64,000 nt of DNA, from assembly GCF_014647895.1 (NCBI RefSeq), contig NZ_BMQB01000005.1, positions 186,001-250,000 of the forward strand. Reading direction: 5' to 3'. The notes beneath the pieces are model-generated. The model made no database searches. It was given only the letters and a program-made list of their open reading frames with translations, and had not been told where the DNA came from. The translations under genes and the position numbers were made by a program. The stretch comes from Pilimelia anulata (GTDB lineage: Bacteria > Actinomycetota > Actinomycetes > Mycobacteriales > Micromonosporaceae). Within the stretch, counting starts at the first letter, position 1, and every line of letters begins with the position of its first letter. Positions 52,504 through 61,515 of the stretch are shown here, piece by piece.

Positions 52504-54912
52504 CTAGGAGAACTGCACCTTGACGCTGCTGCCGGTCTCCTCCAGCACCTTGATCTTCACGCCGGCCTTCGGGAGCTTGATGCCGTGGTTCGGCAGCTCC
52601 GCGAACCAGTACTGCTGGGTGTCGTCGAACAGCGGCTGGGCCGGCTTCCGACGCAGCAGGCTGGGCTGGCCGTTGACGTGGACCGTGAACGACTGCGTCG
52701 CCCGCAGGCCGAACGGCGCGTCGTAGAGCTGGACCCGGGCCCGCCACGGCGCGCCGGTGAGGTTCAGCATCGGCTCCGGGTGCGCGTCGATGTAGCCGAA
52801 GCGCACCTCACCCGGGTGGTCGGACACGTTGTTGTCCGCCTGGGACGTGTCCATGTACCCGATGAGCAGACCCGTCTGGTACGAGTAGTGGTCCACGAAG
52901 TCGGGCCGGTCCGGGTAGCCGTAGAAGTACGGGCCCCACTTGAGGTACTTGTCGTACTTCAGGTAGGTCCGGTTCCCGGCGATGTAGAAGTTGTCGTAGT
53001 ACTCGGTGATGTTCGATCCGACGATCTTGAAGCCGCCGAGCGTCCACGTGCTGTCGCCGCCCTCGGCGCCGTCGGTGTGCACCACCTGGCCGTCGGCCGC
53101 GACGGAGATCTCGTCCACGAACAGGCCGCCCAGGTTCAGGCCGCCGTCGCTGACCGTGTGCAGCCGCACCTCGACCTTCTGGCCGGCGTACCCGGCGAGC
53201 GGCACGGCCAGGTCGGCCCACGTCGCGCTGGTACCGGTGAACCGCGGCCGGCCCAGGCTGTCCTTGGTGAACGGCTTGCCGCCGACGGTGCCGTCCAGCG
53301 GCGCCCAGTTCTTGCCGTCCGTGGACGCCTCGACGTACGCGTAGTCGCAGCACTCCTCGATCGCGAACCGGACCTTCGCGTTCAGCGTCGCCGACCGCTT
53401 GCCGGTCAGGTCGAACGCGCGGGTCAGCTTCGTGTCCAGGTTGTCGGCATTGCCGGACCAGTACTGCTTCGCCCCGGCGGCCGGCGCCCCGTACTCGCGG
53501 GTGACCGCCTTCTTCGGCAGCACCACGATCGCGGCCTGCGGCTTGTCCGACTGGTACTCCTGCGGGCCCAGCTCCAGCGTGCGGCTCTGCCCGGCCTTGA
53601 CGATCTCGTAGTCCAGCCAGCCGAGCTGCAGCTTCTGCCAGGAGCCCAGGTCGCCCGGCTTGGTGCCGACGACGCCGTTCTCCTCGTTCAGCCGGCTCTG
53701 CGCCATCAGCGTCCAGTGCTCGCTGCTGTTGTCGCCGCGCCCGGTGGTGTCGTAGTCGTCCGGCAGGCCGAGGTCGTGGCCGTACTCGTGGGCGAAGACG
53801 CTGAGGCCGCCGTTCTCCGGCTGCATCGTGTAGTCGCCGACCCAGAGGCCGGTGTCGCCGATCTGGGAGCCGCCGCGCAGGTTGAAGTCCGGCCCGGTCA
53901 CGCCGCCCTGGTCGTTGAACGCGTACCAGCGGTGGCTCCAGATGGCGTCCTCACCCTGCTGCGGGTCGGCGTCGGCCTCGTCGCCGCCGGCGTGGACGAT
54001 CTGGAAGTGGTCCAGGTACCCGTCGGACTCGTTGAAGTTGCCGTCGTGGTCGTAGTCGTACCGGTCCCACGTGTCGAAGTCGGCGAGGTCCTTGCGGATC
54101 TCCTCGGTGGTCCGGCCCTTGGCCTTCTGGTCGGCGACCCACTGGTTCGCCGCGTCCTTGATCAGCTCCCACGTGGTGGGGCAGATGTGGTCGTTGCAGA
54201 CCTTCTCGTTGTCGCCGTTGGCGTCGTTCGGGTCGTCCGAGGAGCGGCCGTACCGGGCCTCGTTGTACTTGACCCTGACCCAGTCGGTGACGGTCCCGTC
54301 GACGCTGTACCGGCCGGACGACTGCGACTCGTAGTACGTCCGGACCGACTCGACGTCCTTGCCCTTGCCGAAGTACAACTGCCGGTAGTGCTCCGGCGAG
54401 TAGTCCTTCTGCCAGATCGTCGTGTTGTCCTTGGACCGGTCCGGCTGCGGGATCTTGTTGACCAGCGGGCCCTCGAACGTCGCCGGGCCGGGTACCGCCG
54501 GCACCTCGTCCCGGTCCGGGAAGTCGGGGTGCCGCTCGTTGCCGAACTCCGCCAGGATCACGAAGATCTTGTCGGTCTTCTCGCGCTGCAACTCGACGTA
54601 CTGGTCGACCTTGGCCTTGCCGCGGGCGATCCCGTTGGCCGGCGCGTCCGTCGAGCCGACCTTCGCCACCACGCTGCCGTTGACCGTCTTCGGCTTGAGC
54701 CGCCCGCTCAGGACATCGGCGACGGCGGATTCGCGCAGTGCGCGGCGCTTCTCCTCGTATGGATTCTTCAGCTCATCGTGATGAGCGTCGGTCGCGTCGG
54801 GGTGGGCCACGGGCGCACCAGACGGTGCGGCGACCGCCGCCGCGGGAGTGAGCGTGGTGCCCATCCCGGTGGCGAGGGCCACTCCGAGCAACCCGATCAG
54901 GGCCTTGCGCAC
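52504..54912 (-). CDS. Secreted M6-family metalloprotease (immune inhibitor A type)
   Basis: An 802-residue secreted zinc protease. GTG at 54912 is chosen because CCGGAGG lies 6 nt upstream, giving a clean signal peptide RKALIGLLGVALATGMGTTLTPAAAVAAP. An upstream in-frame ATG/GTG would add 12-14 residues before it. The zinc site HEYGHDLGLPDDYD is near residue 372, with the third ligand region downstream. EEKRRALRESA and VRTYYESQSSGRYSVDGTV are typical of the M6 propeptide and catalytic core. C-terminal modules (about 480-800) resemble the beta-rich domains of immune inhibitor A. Likely activity is extracellular protein degradation. Confidence 0.9.
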   Translation of the reverse strand: MRKALIGLLGVALATGMGTTLTPAAAVAAPSGAPVAHPDATDAHHDELKNPYEEKRRALRESAVADVLSGRLKPKTVNGSVVAKVGSTDAPANGIARGKAKVDQYVELQREKTDKIFVILAEFGNERHPDFPDRDEVPAVPGPATFEGPLVNKIPQPDRSKDNTTIWQKDYSPEHYRQLYFGKGKDVESVRTYYESQSSGRYSVDGTVTDWVRVKYNEARYGRSSDDPNDANGDNEKVCNDHICPTTWELIKDAANQWVADQKAKGRTTEEIRKDLADFDTWDRYDYDHDGNFNESDGYLDHFQIVHAGGDEADADPQQGEDAIWSHRWYAFNDQGGVTGPDFNLRGGSQIGDTGLWVGDYTMQPENGGLSVFAHEYGHDLGLPDDYDTTGRGDNSSEHWTLMAQSRLNEENGVVGTKPGDLGSWQKLQLGWLDYEIVKAGQSRTLELGPQEYQSDKPQAAIVVLPKKAVTREYGAPAAGAKQYWSGNADNLDTKLTRAFDLTGKRSATLNAKVRFAIEECCDYAYVEASTDGKNWAPLDGTVGGKPFTKDSLGRPRFTGTSATWADLAVPLAGYAGQKVEVRLHTVSDGGLNLGGLFVDEISVAADGQVVHTDGAEGGDSTWTLGGFKIVGSNITEYYDNFYIAGNRTYLKYDKYLKWGPYFYGYPDRPDFVDHYSYQTGLLIGYMDTSQADNNVSDHPGEVRFGYIDAHPEPMLNLTGAPWRARVQLYDAPFGLRATQSFTVHVNGQPSLLRRKPAQPLFDDTQQYWFAELPNHGIKLPKAGVKIKVLEETGSSVKVQFS

Positions 54913-55488
54913 GGACAACCTCCGGAGTGAGGGGGATCCGCCGATCATGTCCACCTAACGGCGGGCAGGCCGGATCGACGAACCTCGGTGAGTTCCGCTC
55001 TGCAAGGTAGACCGGCGATCACGATCTGTGAAGGGTGCGGAAGGATTCTCATCAATACCCGCTGGGCTGCCGGTACGGCACCGCGGCGGCACTCGACGGC
55101 GGCGTATGCCCACTGTGTCCGGTATGAGGAATGTGGCGGTGCGGGGGATTATTCGGGTGCAAGAGATCGGCCCCCATTGACCGGTGGTGAAGCGGACATT
55201 CCCCATGTTCGATGAATGTTGATCCGCTTCCCGGTCTGATCGGCCGTAGTCCGCGGGCGGTGCCGCTGCCCGGTGTCGCCACAACGGGCGCTGGAAGCGG
55301 GCAGCCGAATGCGGGTGCCGTGCGTCGATGTGGCGCGGCAGCGGCGGTGCGGTGCGGTGGCACGCGGCGCGGCGGTGCGGTGCGGTGGCACGCGGCGCGG
55401 CGGGCGCGGTGCGGTGGCGCGCGGCGCGGCGGGCGCGGTGCGGTGGCGCGCGGCGGGCGGGTGCGGTGCGGTGCGGGCTGCGTACGGC
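54913..55488. other. Long intergenic region between the M6 protease and acs
   Basis: No convincing gene. The M6-proximal part (to about 55250) is less GC-rich than the genes around it and presumably holds the protease promoter. The distal part is a GC-rich tandem array (55346-55480), listed separately. Confidence 0.5.
55346..55480 (+). repeat. GC-rich tandem repeat of about 29 bp downstream of acs
   Basis: About four copies of a 28-29-bp unit built from GTGCGGTGCGGTGGCACGC followed by GGCGCGGCGG, with A/G variation at one site, end in a short GTGCG run. It lies just beyond the acs terminator and resembles a simple-sequence minisatellite. Confidence 0.65.
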
Positions 55489-55520
55489 GGGCTGCCGGCT
55501 CGTCGAGCGGCCGGCAGCCC
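55489..55520 (-). terminator. Terminator of acs
   Basis: GGGCTGCCGGC (55489-55499) pairs perfectly with GCCGGCAGCCC (55510-55520), 8 nt beyond the acs stop codon on the minus strand. Confidence 0.65.
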
Positions 55521-55527
55521 CGTGCGG

Positions 55528-57519
55528 TCAGGCGTCGTCGGTGGCCGGCCCCGACATTCCGGCGGCGATCAGTTCCATGACCGCCGAGTCCTGCAGCGTG
55601 GTCACGTCGCCCAGCGTCCGGTGCTCCGCCACGTCCCGCAGCAGCCGCCGCATGATCTTCCCCGACCGCGTCTTCGGCAGCTCCGGAACCAGCATGATCT
55701 GCCGGGGCTTCGCGATCGGCCCCAGCGTCCGCGCCACGTGCTCGCGCAACTGCCCGAGCAGCGCCGCCCCGTCCTCGCCGTCGGTCGGCACGTCGCCGCG
55801 CGGGATCGCGAACGCCACGATGCCCTGCCCGGTGACCGGATCCGACGCGCCCACGACCGCGGCCTCGGCGACCGCCGGGTGGGCCACCAGGGCCGACTCC
55901 ACCTCGGTGGTGGAGATGTTGTGGCCGGAGACGAGCATGACGTCGTCCACCCGGCCGAGCAGCCACAGGTCGCCGTCGTCGTCCCGCTTGGCGCCGTCAC
56001 CCGCGAAGTAGATCCACTCCTCGCCCTGGTCGGCGCCGGCCCCGAACCGCGACCAGTACGTGTCGAGGAACCGCTGGTCGTCGCCCCAGATCGTGCGCAG
56101 CATCGACGGCCAGGGCTCGCGCAGGACCAGGAAGCCGCCCCCGCCGGGGCCGACGGAGGCGCCGGTGTCGTCGACCACGTCCGCGTCGATGCCCGGCAGC
56201 GGCCGCATGGCCGAGCCCGGCTTGGTCGCCGTCACGCCCGGCAGCGGCGAGATCATCATCGCGCCGGTCTCCGTCTGCCACCAGGTGTCCACGATCGGGC
56301 AGCGGTTGCCGCCGATGTGCTCCCGGTACCACATCCACGCCTCGGGGTTGATCGGCTCGCCGACGCTGCCCAGCAGCCGCAGCGACGACAGGTCGAACTG
56401 CGCCGGGATGTCGTCGCCCCACTTGGCGAACGTCCGGATCGCCGTCGGTGCCGTGTACAGCAGCGTGACCCGGTACTTCTCCACCAGCTCCCAGAAGCGG
56501 CCGCGGTGCGGGGTGTCCGGGGTGCCCTCGTACATCACCTGGGTGGCGCCGTTGGCCAGCGGCCCGTACACGATGTAGCTGTGCCCGGTGACCCAGCCGA
56601 TGTCGGCCGTGCACCAGTACACGTCCGTCTCCGGCTCGAGGTCGAACACGGCGTGGTGGGTGTACGCCGCCTGGGTCAGGTAGCCGCCGGTGGTGTGCAG
56701 GATGCCCTTGGGTTTGGCCGTCGTGCCGCTGGTGTACAGGATGAACAGCGGGTGCTCGGCGTCGAAGTCCGCCGGCTCGTGGGCGTCGTCGGCGGTGTCG
56801 ACGGTCTCGTGCCACCAGCGGTCGCGGCCCTCGACCCAGTCCACGGCCTGCTCCGTCCGGCGGACCACCAGCGTGTGCCGGACGGTCGGGCAGTCCGGCA
56901 GCGCCTCGTCGACGATCGCCTTCAGCCCGCTCGGCTTGCCCCGCCGGTATCCGCCGTCGGCCGTGATCACCAGCGTGGCGCCGGCGTCGTTGATCCGCCC
57001 GCGCAGCGACTCGGCGGAGAAGCCGCCGAAGACGACCGAGTGGGTCGCGCCGATCCGGGCGCAGGCGAGCATCGCCACCGTCGCCTCGGGGATCATCGGC
57101 AGGTAGATCGCCACCCGGTCGCCGGCGCCGACCCCGAGCGCGGTCAGCGCGTTGGCCGCGCGGCAGACGCTGCGGTACAGGTCGGCGTAGGTGATCGTCC
57201 GCTCGTCGCCCGGCTCGCCCTCCCAGTGGATCGCCACCCGGTCGCCGTGGCCGGCCTCGACGTGCCGGTCGACGCAGTTGTACGCCACGTTCAGCCGCCC
57301 GCCCACGAACCACTTCGCGAACGGCGGGTTGGTCCAGTCCAGCTCCCGGCTCCACTCGGTCGCCCAGTGCAGCCGCCGCGCCTGCGCGGCCCAGAACGCG
57401 ATCCGGTCACTCCCCGCCTCCGCGTACGCCGCGGCCGTCACGTTGGCCCGCGCCGCCAGCGCCGACGGCGGCGCGAACCGTCGGTCCTCGTGCAGCAGGT
57501 TGGCCAGGGTCCCACTCAT
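55528..57519 (-). CDS. acs: Acetyl-CoA synthetase Acs
   Basis: A 663-residue AMP-forming acetyl-CoA synthetase. YTSGTTAKPKGILHTTGGY near residue 265-283 is the ATP-binding P-loop region (the usual SGTTGxPKG reads SGTTAKPKG). DTWWQTETGAMM follows, VDDVMLVSGHNIST is the hinge-region motif, and KTRSGKIMRR near 620 holds the Lys that is acetylated in regulation. GGAGAG precedes the ATG. The gene is complete and normal in length. It converts acetate to acetyl-CoA; no PAT/CobB regulators are in the window. Confidence 0.96.
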   Translation of the reverse strand: MSGTLANLLHEDRRFAPPSALAARANVTAAAYAEAGSDRIAFWAAQARRLHWATEWSRELDWTNPPFAKWFVGGRLNVAYNCVDRHVEAGHGDRVAIHWEGEPGDERTITYADLYRSVCRAANALTALGVGAGDRVAIYLPMIPEATVAMLACARIGATHSVVFGGFSAESLRGRINDAGATLVITADGGYRRGKPSGLKAIVDEALPDCPTVRHTLVVRRTEQAVDWVEGRDRWWHETVDTADDAHEPADFDAEHPLFILYTSGTTAKPKGILHTTGGYLTQAAYTHHAVFDLEPETDVYWCTADIGWVTGHSYIVYGPLANGATQVMYEGTPDTPHRGRFWELVEKYRVTLLYTAPTAIRTFAKWGDDIPAQFDLSSLRLLGSVGEPINPEAWMWYREHIGGNRCPIVDTWWQTETGAMMISPLPGVTATKPGSAMRPLPGIDADVVDDTGASVGPGGGGFLVLREPWPSMLRTIWGDDQRFLDTYWSRFGAGADQGEEWIYFAGDGAKRDDDGDLWLLGRVDDVMLVSGHNISTTEVESALVAHPAVAEAAVVGASDPVTGQGIVAFAIPRGDVPTDGEDGAALLGQLREHVARTLGPIAKPRQIMLVPELPKTRSGKIMRRLLRDVAEHRTLGDVTTLQDSAVMELIAAGMSGPATDDA

Positions 57520-57658
57520 TCGCCACTCTCCGAAATCCGGGTGCTGCCCGATTCTTACCGCCGTTCCACTGCGGAGCCTAGTAATTCCTTTCGATCATGG
57601 AGCTATTTGCGCCCGTGGCGGTGTGTCGGCGTCCGCCACGTCGGGTTCGCCGGTCGGC

Positions 57659-57673
57659 TAGCGTGGCGGCGTG
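57659..57673 (+). promoter_or_regulatory. Leaderless-type promoter of the Fic-like gene
   Basis: TAGCGT at 57659-57664 precedes the GTG at 57671 by 6 nt. Confidence 0.55.
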
Positions 57674-58408
57674 GCTGATCCCCTGGCACCGCTGCTGGAC
57701 CTCGCGGGCGTCGCCGACGACCTGGCCGGCGCCCGTACGGCCGTCGACGCCGCCCTGCGGCACCGCGCGCTGCGCCGGTCCGGCGGCCCGGTCGCGGCCG
57801 AGGTGTCGCTACGGGCGGCCGTGGCGAGCGCCGCGCTGGAGGGGGCCGAGTACGACGTCGAGGAGGTGCGCGGCGGCGCCGTGGCCGACCCGGTGCTCCA
57901 GGGCGCCCTGCGGGTGGCGCGCGGCCTCGACGGCCTGCTGGACGCCTGGCCGCGCGCCCCGCGCCAGGTCCTCGCCCGGCTGCACGTCCTGGCCGCCCGC
58001 GGGGTGGTCGCCGACGCCGCGCTGGGCCGCCCGGCCGACCCGGCGGTGGCGCCCCGGCTCGACACGCTCGCCGGGATCGTCGCCGGCGCCGCCGGCCCGC
58101 CGCTGCTGCGCGCGGCCGTCGTGCACGGCGAGCTGCTCGCGCTGCGGCCCTTCCCCGGGCCGTACGGCGTGATCGCCCGCGCGGCGGCCCGGTTGACGCT
58201 GGTCAGCGGCGGGTTCGACGTCCGCGGGCTCGTCCCGGTGGAGTGCGGGCATGTCGCCCGCGGGCCGGAGTACGTCGGCGCCGCCAACGCGTTCGCCACC
58301 GGTACGGCGGACGGCCTGCGGTCCTGGCTGCGGCACTACGCGGCGGCGACCACGGCGGCGGCGGGGGAGCTGACGACGCTGGCCGACGCGGTCCTGGCCG
58401 GCGCCTAG
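57671..58408 (+). CDS. Degenerate Fic-fold protein (inactive active-site loop)
   Basis: A 245-residue protein that looks like a Fic/AMPylator fold. SAALEG at 53-58 fits the Fic inhibitory motif (S/T)xxxE(G/N). The active-site loop aligns as RPFPGPYGVIAR at 159-170 to HxFx(D/E)GNGRxxR: Phe161, Gly166 and Arg170 remain, but the catalytic His, the acidic residue, the first Gly, the Asn and the Arg are lost. It should therefore not transfer AMP. The gene starts leaderless and is followed by a strong terminator. It lies between acs and the HAD gene, both on the other strand. I infer a pseudoenzyme or binding role; the Fic assignment itself is by eye. Confidence 0.65.
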   Translation: MADPLAPLLDLAGVADDLAGARTAVDAALRHRALRRSGGPVAAEVSLRAAVASAALEGAEYDVEEVRGGAVADPVLQGALRVARGLDGLLDAWPRAPRQVLARLHVLAARGVVADAALGRPADPAVAPRLDTLAGIVAGAAGPPLLRAAVVHGELLALRPFPGPYGVIARAAARLTLVSGGFDVRGLVPVECGHVARGPEYVGAANAFATGTADGLRSWLRHYAAATTAAAGELTTLADAVLAGA

Positions 58409-58418
58409 CGCACATACG

Positions 58419-58447
58419 GACGGCGCTCCCGTATCGGGAGCGCCGTC
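58419..58447 (+). terminator. Strong terminator after the Fic-like gene
   Basis: A perfect 13-bp stem, GACGGCGCTCCCG (58419-58431) and its complement (58435-58447), closes a TAT loop 10 nt after the stop codon. Confidence 0.8.
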
Positions 58448-58886
58448 TCCGCACGTCCATCCGGGCTACCAAGCGTGCATCCGTCGTTGTCGGCGGTCCG
58501 CTCGGGATTCCGCCGCAACGCGCCATGATCCTGGCTGCTCGCGCGTGGGTACCCAGTGGCCGTACGCGGATCGCCGGGCCTCGTGAACCGGAACTCACGC
58601 TCCCCGTTCTCTCACTTACTGCGAGCGCCCGGTGATCCGTACTTGAAGTCTCGCCGCTGTGGGGTGCGACCGCCCGGGGTTCGGGCCAAGTTGTGACGGC
58701 CGGGCCGAATGAGGTGCACGGTGCCGCCGGCTCGCGCCGGAACCGTCGGTCGGCGATGAACACGCCCGACCCGCGGGTACAGGGGGGCGGTCGCTCGGTG
58801 TCGGCCCGTCATGGTGGAACGGGGGTTGTGGCGGGGTGGGCGGATTCAGGGAGCCGCCGGGGCGGACGCCGGACGTCCGGCGCTGG
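58448..58886. other. Intergenic region between the Fic-like and HAD genes
   Basis: About 440 bp between convergent genes. I see no supportable coding region, RNA gene or repeat in it. Confidence 0.4.
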
Positions 58887-59681
58887 TCAGGCGACGCGGG
58901 TGCGGCGGTGCCGGCCGTACCAGGCGATGCCCAGCGCCACCCCCACGCCGACGCCGACCGCGGCCGCCGCCACCGGCACGGCCGGCCGCTCGCGCAGCCG
59001 GCGCCCCAGCGGTACCGGGTGCCGGAACTCCAGGATCGGCCAGGCCCGCTCGGCCGCCGCCCGGCGCAACCCCCGGTCGGGGTTGACGGCGGTGGGCTGG
59101 CCGACGCACTCCAGCAGCGGCAGGTCGCTGATCGAGTCGGAGTAGGCGTAGCAGCAGGCCAGGTCGTACCCCCGGGCGGCGGCCAGCTCGCGCACGGCGC
59201 TGACCTTGCCCTCGCCGGCCGCGTAGAACTCGACCTCGCCGGTGTACCGGCCGTCGGCCACCGCCATCCGGGTGGCGATCACGTCGGTGACGCCGAGCTG
59301 GGCGCCGATCGGCCGGACCATCTCCTCGCCGGACGCCGAGACCAGGACGACGTCCCGGCCGGCGAGCTGGTGCTCCTCGATCAGCGCGGCGGCCTCGGCG
59401 TACACGTACGGCTTGATCAGCTCGTGCAGCGTCTCGGTGACGATGGCGCGGACCTGGTCCACCTGCCAGCCGGCGCACAGCCGGGCCAGGTAGTCCCGGG
59501 TGCGCGCCATCGTGTGCTCGTCGGCGCCGCCGAGCCGGAACATGAACTGGCTGTACGCGGCCTGCACGACGTCCCGCCGGCTGATCAGCCCATCGCGAAA
59601 GAACGGCCGTCCGAAGGCCAGTGCGCTGGACTTCGCTATGACGGTCTTGTCGAGATCGAAAAAGGCGGCGCTTCGGCCCAC
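58887..59681 (-). CDS. HAD-IB family hydrolase (phosphoserine-phosphatase-like), C-terminally membrane-anchored
   Basis: A 264-residue HAD-superfamily hydrolase. Motif I is FFDLDKTVI with nucleophile Asp9 and acid/base Asp11, motif II the Ser in VLVSASG, and motif IV YSDSISDLPLL. The C-terminus adds a transmembrane helix (about 238-258) and a basic tail. GTG at 59681 lies 8 nt after TAGACT. In M. tuberculosis the homologous position next to ssd is held by Rv3661. The substrate is unknown; phosphoserine is only a family guess. Confidence 0.86.
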   Translation of the reverse strand: MGRSAAFFDLDKTVIAKSSALAFGRPFFRDGLISRRDVVQAAYSQFMFRLGGADEHTMARTRDYLARLCAGWQVDQVRAIVTETLHELIKPYVYAEAAALIEEHQLAGRDVVLVSASGEEMVRPIGAQLGVTDVIATRMAVADGRYTGEVEFYAAGEGKVSAVRELAAARGYDLACCYAYSDSISDLPLLECVGQPTAVNPDRGLRRAAAERAWPILEFRHPVPLGRRLRERPAVPVAAAAVGVGVGVALGIAWYGRHRRTRVA

Positions 59682-59695
59682 GGCCGCAGAGTCTA
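59679..59695 (-). promoter_or_regulatory. Leaderless-type promoter of the HAD gene
   Basis: On the minus strand TAGACT (59695-59690) precedes GTG at 59681 by 8 nt. Confidence 0.5.
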
Positions 59696-60578
59696 GTAGG
59701 CCGCGCCCGCCACGGTGGGGAGGGCGAACCGGACGATCGTCCGCCAGGGGCGCTGGCGTGAAGAATGTCGCACGCTGTGTGTGGGAGTCGGCACTCGACG
59801 TAAACGCGACTCTCGGGCATGCTAGATGCAGGACGCAATTGCAGCGGACAAACCTCTCCCCCGACCGGCCTCCGCTGCCCGAGGATCCCGGCGACACCGC
59901 CCCCGGTGCCCGTCCGGGATGCAAGGCCCGCCGGCACGACCCCCGCTGCCGGTGGGCACGCCGGCGACCCGCGTCGTCGGCACGCCGGCGTACGCCGAGG
60001 CGGCGCCGGTACGACCGGTGGCCGCGGTCACCGGCCGTCGGCGGTCCCCAACCCCCCGGAGATCGCCGACCGGGTGCGGCTCGATTCCCCCTGAGCCGTC
60101 CCCCTCGACGGCCCCCGCCACCCCCGGCGGGGGTCGTCGCTTGTCCGGGACGGGTACGGCGTGCCCCGGCCCTCTCGCCCCTCGCCGGCTCGGCGACCGT
60201 GACCCGCGCGCCGGCCGTCCCGGACACCGTGAGGCGGCGCACCTGCGTGAGCCCGCGTGGCAACTGACGCGTTTCCGGGCCACCGACCTCGCCGGCCGGC
60301 TGCTTCTGCATCCGGCGCGGCACGGGCCAGCCCACCCGTGCCCGTCGTTCGGCGACCACCCGGACGGACGTTCCTCGCCTCCCGGCGCGCGGCGCACTCC
60401 GGACGTTCCGCGCCGCCGGCGCTGCACACTTCGTGCAGCCGCGCCGGCCTGCTCGCCGCCCGCGCCCTGGCCGCCGCCGCGCCGATCGTCGAGGTCGCGC
60501 CACCGGTACTTGTCGACGGCGCCGCTCCGCGCGGTCCGCTGTCGCGGTGCGGCGGGCCGCGCGCGGTAGCCGGTCGGG
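59696..60578. other. Long region without a supportable gene between HAD and pemK
   Basis: Several short open frames overlap here but none keeps a consistent GC-biased reading frame. One stretch (about 59880-60095, + strand) seems to switch frame midway, as a decayed gene would, although it ends in a natural-looking stop at 60092. A strong hairpin follows at 60107. I cannot assign a function. Confidence 0.4.
60107..60138 (+). terminator. Terminator-like hairpin in the gene-poor region
   Basis: GACGGCCCCCGCC (60107-60119) pairs with GGCGGGGGTCGTC (60126-60138), 12 Watson-Crick pairs and one G-T, around a 6-nt loop. A smaller hairpin (GGCTC/GAGCC) lies just upstream. It could end an unrecognised transcript. 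Confidence 0.6.
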
Positions 60579-61292
60579 CTATCGCCAGCCGTGGTCGCGG
60601 CGCAGGGCGGCCGCGACCGTGTCGAAGCGCTCCCGGTCCAGCACGGCACCCTCGCGTCGGATCCCGTGCTCCGGTACGACCAGCACCCGGTCGAGCCGGA
60701 CCCAACTCGGCCGTCCGGCCCCGTCCCACGGCCCGCTGCCGATCCCCAGCCAGTCCCGCTGCCCGTCGCGCTCGCCGTTGCTGCTGAGCATGAGCCCGAG
60801 CAGGCTGCGCCCGTCCCGGCCGACGACGAGCACCGGGCGGTCCTTGGCCCGGGTCGGGTCCTCCTCGTACGCGACCAGCGTCCAGACCACCTCGCCCGGG
60901 TCGGCCGCGCCGTCGAGTTGCGGCTGGTAGTCGACATGGCGCGCGAGCTGCGCGGTCGGTACGGACCGCGCAGCGTCGCGACCGTCCGACTCGCTGCGGT
61001 CCGTGATCCCGCCGCTGCGCTCCGACGTCCGGCCGGTTGCGCCGCTCGGCCCCGATACCCGGCCGCGCCGCGACTCGGTGTCGGTTCGTGGCGTGTTGCC
61101 CGGTCTCGGCCGATGGCTGTTCGTCGCGGCGCCGGTACTCGTCCGGGCGCTGGCCCCCGCCCCGGTGCCGGCTCCGGGCACGATGCCGGTCGGACCGCGG
61201 CGGGTCGGCTCGGGATGAGTCGGCCGGGCGGTGAGCAGGCGCCGGGCCAGCCGGATCGCCGCAGCCAGGGGTCCACTCCACCGATCGCGCAT
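60579..61292 (-). CDS. PemK/MazF-family protein, solitary, with long disordered N-terminus
   Basis: A 237-residue protein whose C-terminal 110 residues match PemK/MazF endoribonucleases: PGEVVWTLVAYEEDPTRAKDRPVLVVGRDG, then LLGLMLSSN, and a terminal VVPEHGIRREGAVLDRERFDTV. The first 120 residues are Arg/Thr/Pro/Gly-rich and probably disordered, much longer than canonical toxins (about 110-120 residues in total). No antitoxin-like gene sits beside it. ATG at 61292 lies 6 nt after TAGGGT. It could be a self-controlled or repurposed RNase-fold protein. Confidence 0.75.
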   Translation of the reverse strand: MRDRWSGPLAAAIRLARRLLTARPTHPEPTRRGPTGIVPGAGTGAGASARTSTGAATNSHRPRPGNTPRTDTESRRGRVSGPSGATGRTSERSGGITDRSESDGRDAARSVPTAQLARHVDYQPQLDGAADPGEVVWTLVAYEEDPTRAKDRPVLVVGRDGRSLLGLMLSSNGERDGQRDWLGIGSGPWDGAGRPSWVRLDRVLVVPEHGIRREGAVLDRERFDTVAAALRRDHGWR

Positions 61293-61304
61293 CAATGCAC
61301 CCTA
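61290..61304 (-). promoter_or_regulatory. Leaderless-type promoter of the PemK-like gene
   Basis: On the minus strand TAGGGT (61304-61299) precedes the ATG at 61292 by 6 nt. Confidence 0.5.
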
Positions 61305-61515
61305 CCCGCGCGCCACCGTGACCGGGATGTGGCAGCCGGCCGGCACAGTGGACGACCCCGGTCGGGTGATCGTGCCGCCGGACAGCGGGGTGTCGCAATG
61401 CGCACATTGCCGGCGGCGGGGTGGTGTGCCACCGTGTCACCGCGCGGCAAGTCCACAGCAGATTGCCGGTAACCCGCGCGCCACCCGCTCCCCGTTCGCG
61501 GTGCCGAGGAAGTCG

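Noticed and set aside
57671..58408. Active Fic AMP-transferase
   Set aside because: The catalytic His and most of the GNGR loop are absent.
60061..60100. T-arm-like GGCTCGATTCCCC suggesting a tRNA
   Set aside because: No matching acceptor, D arm or anticodon arm can be drawn around it.
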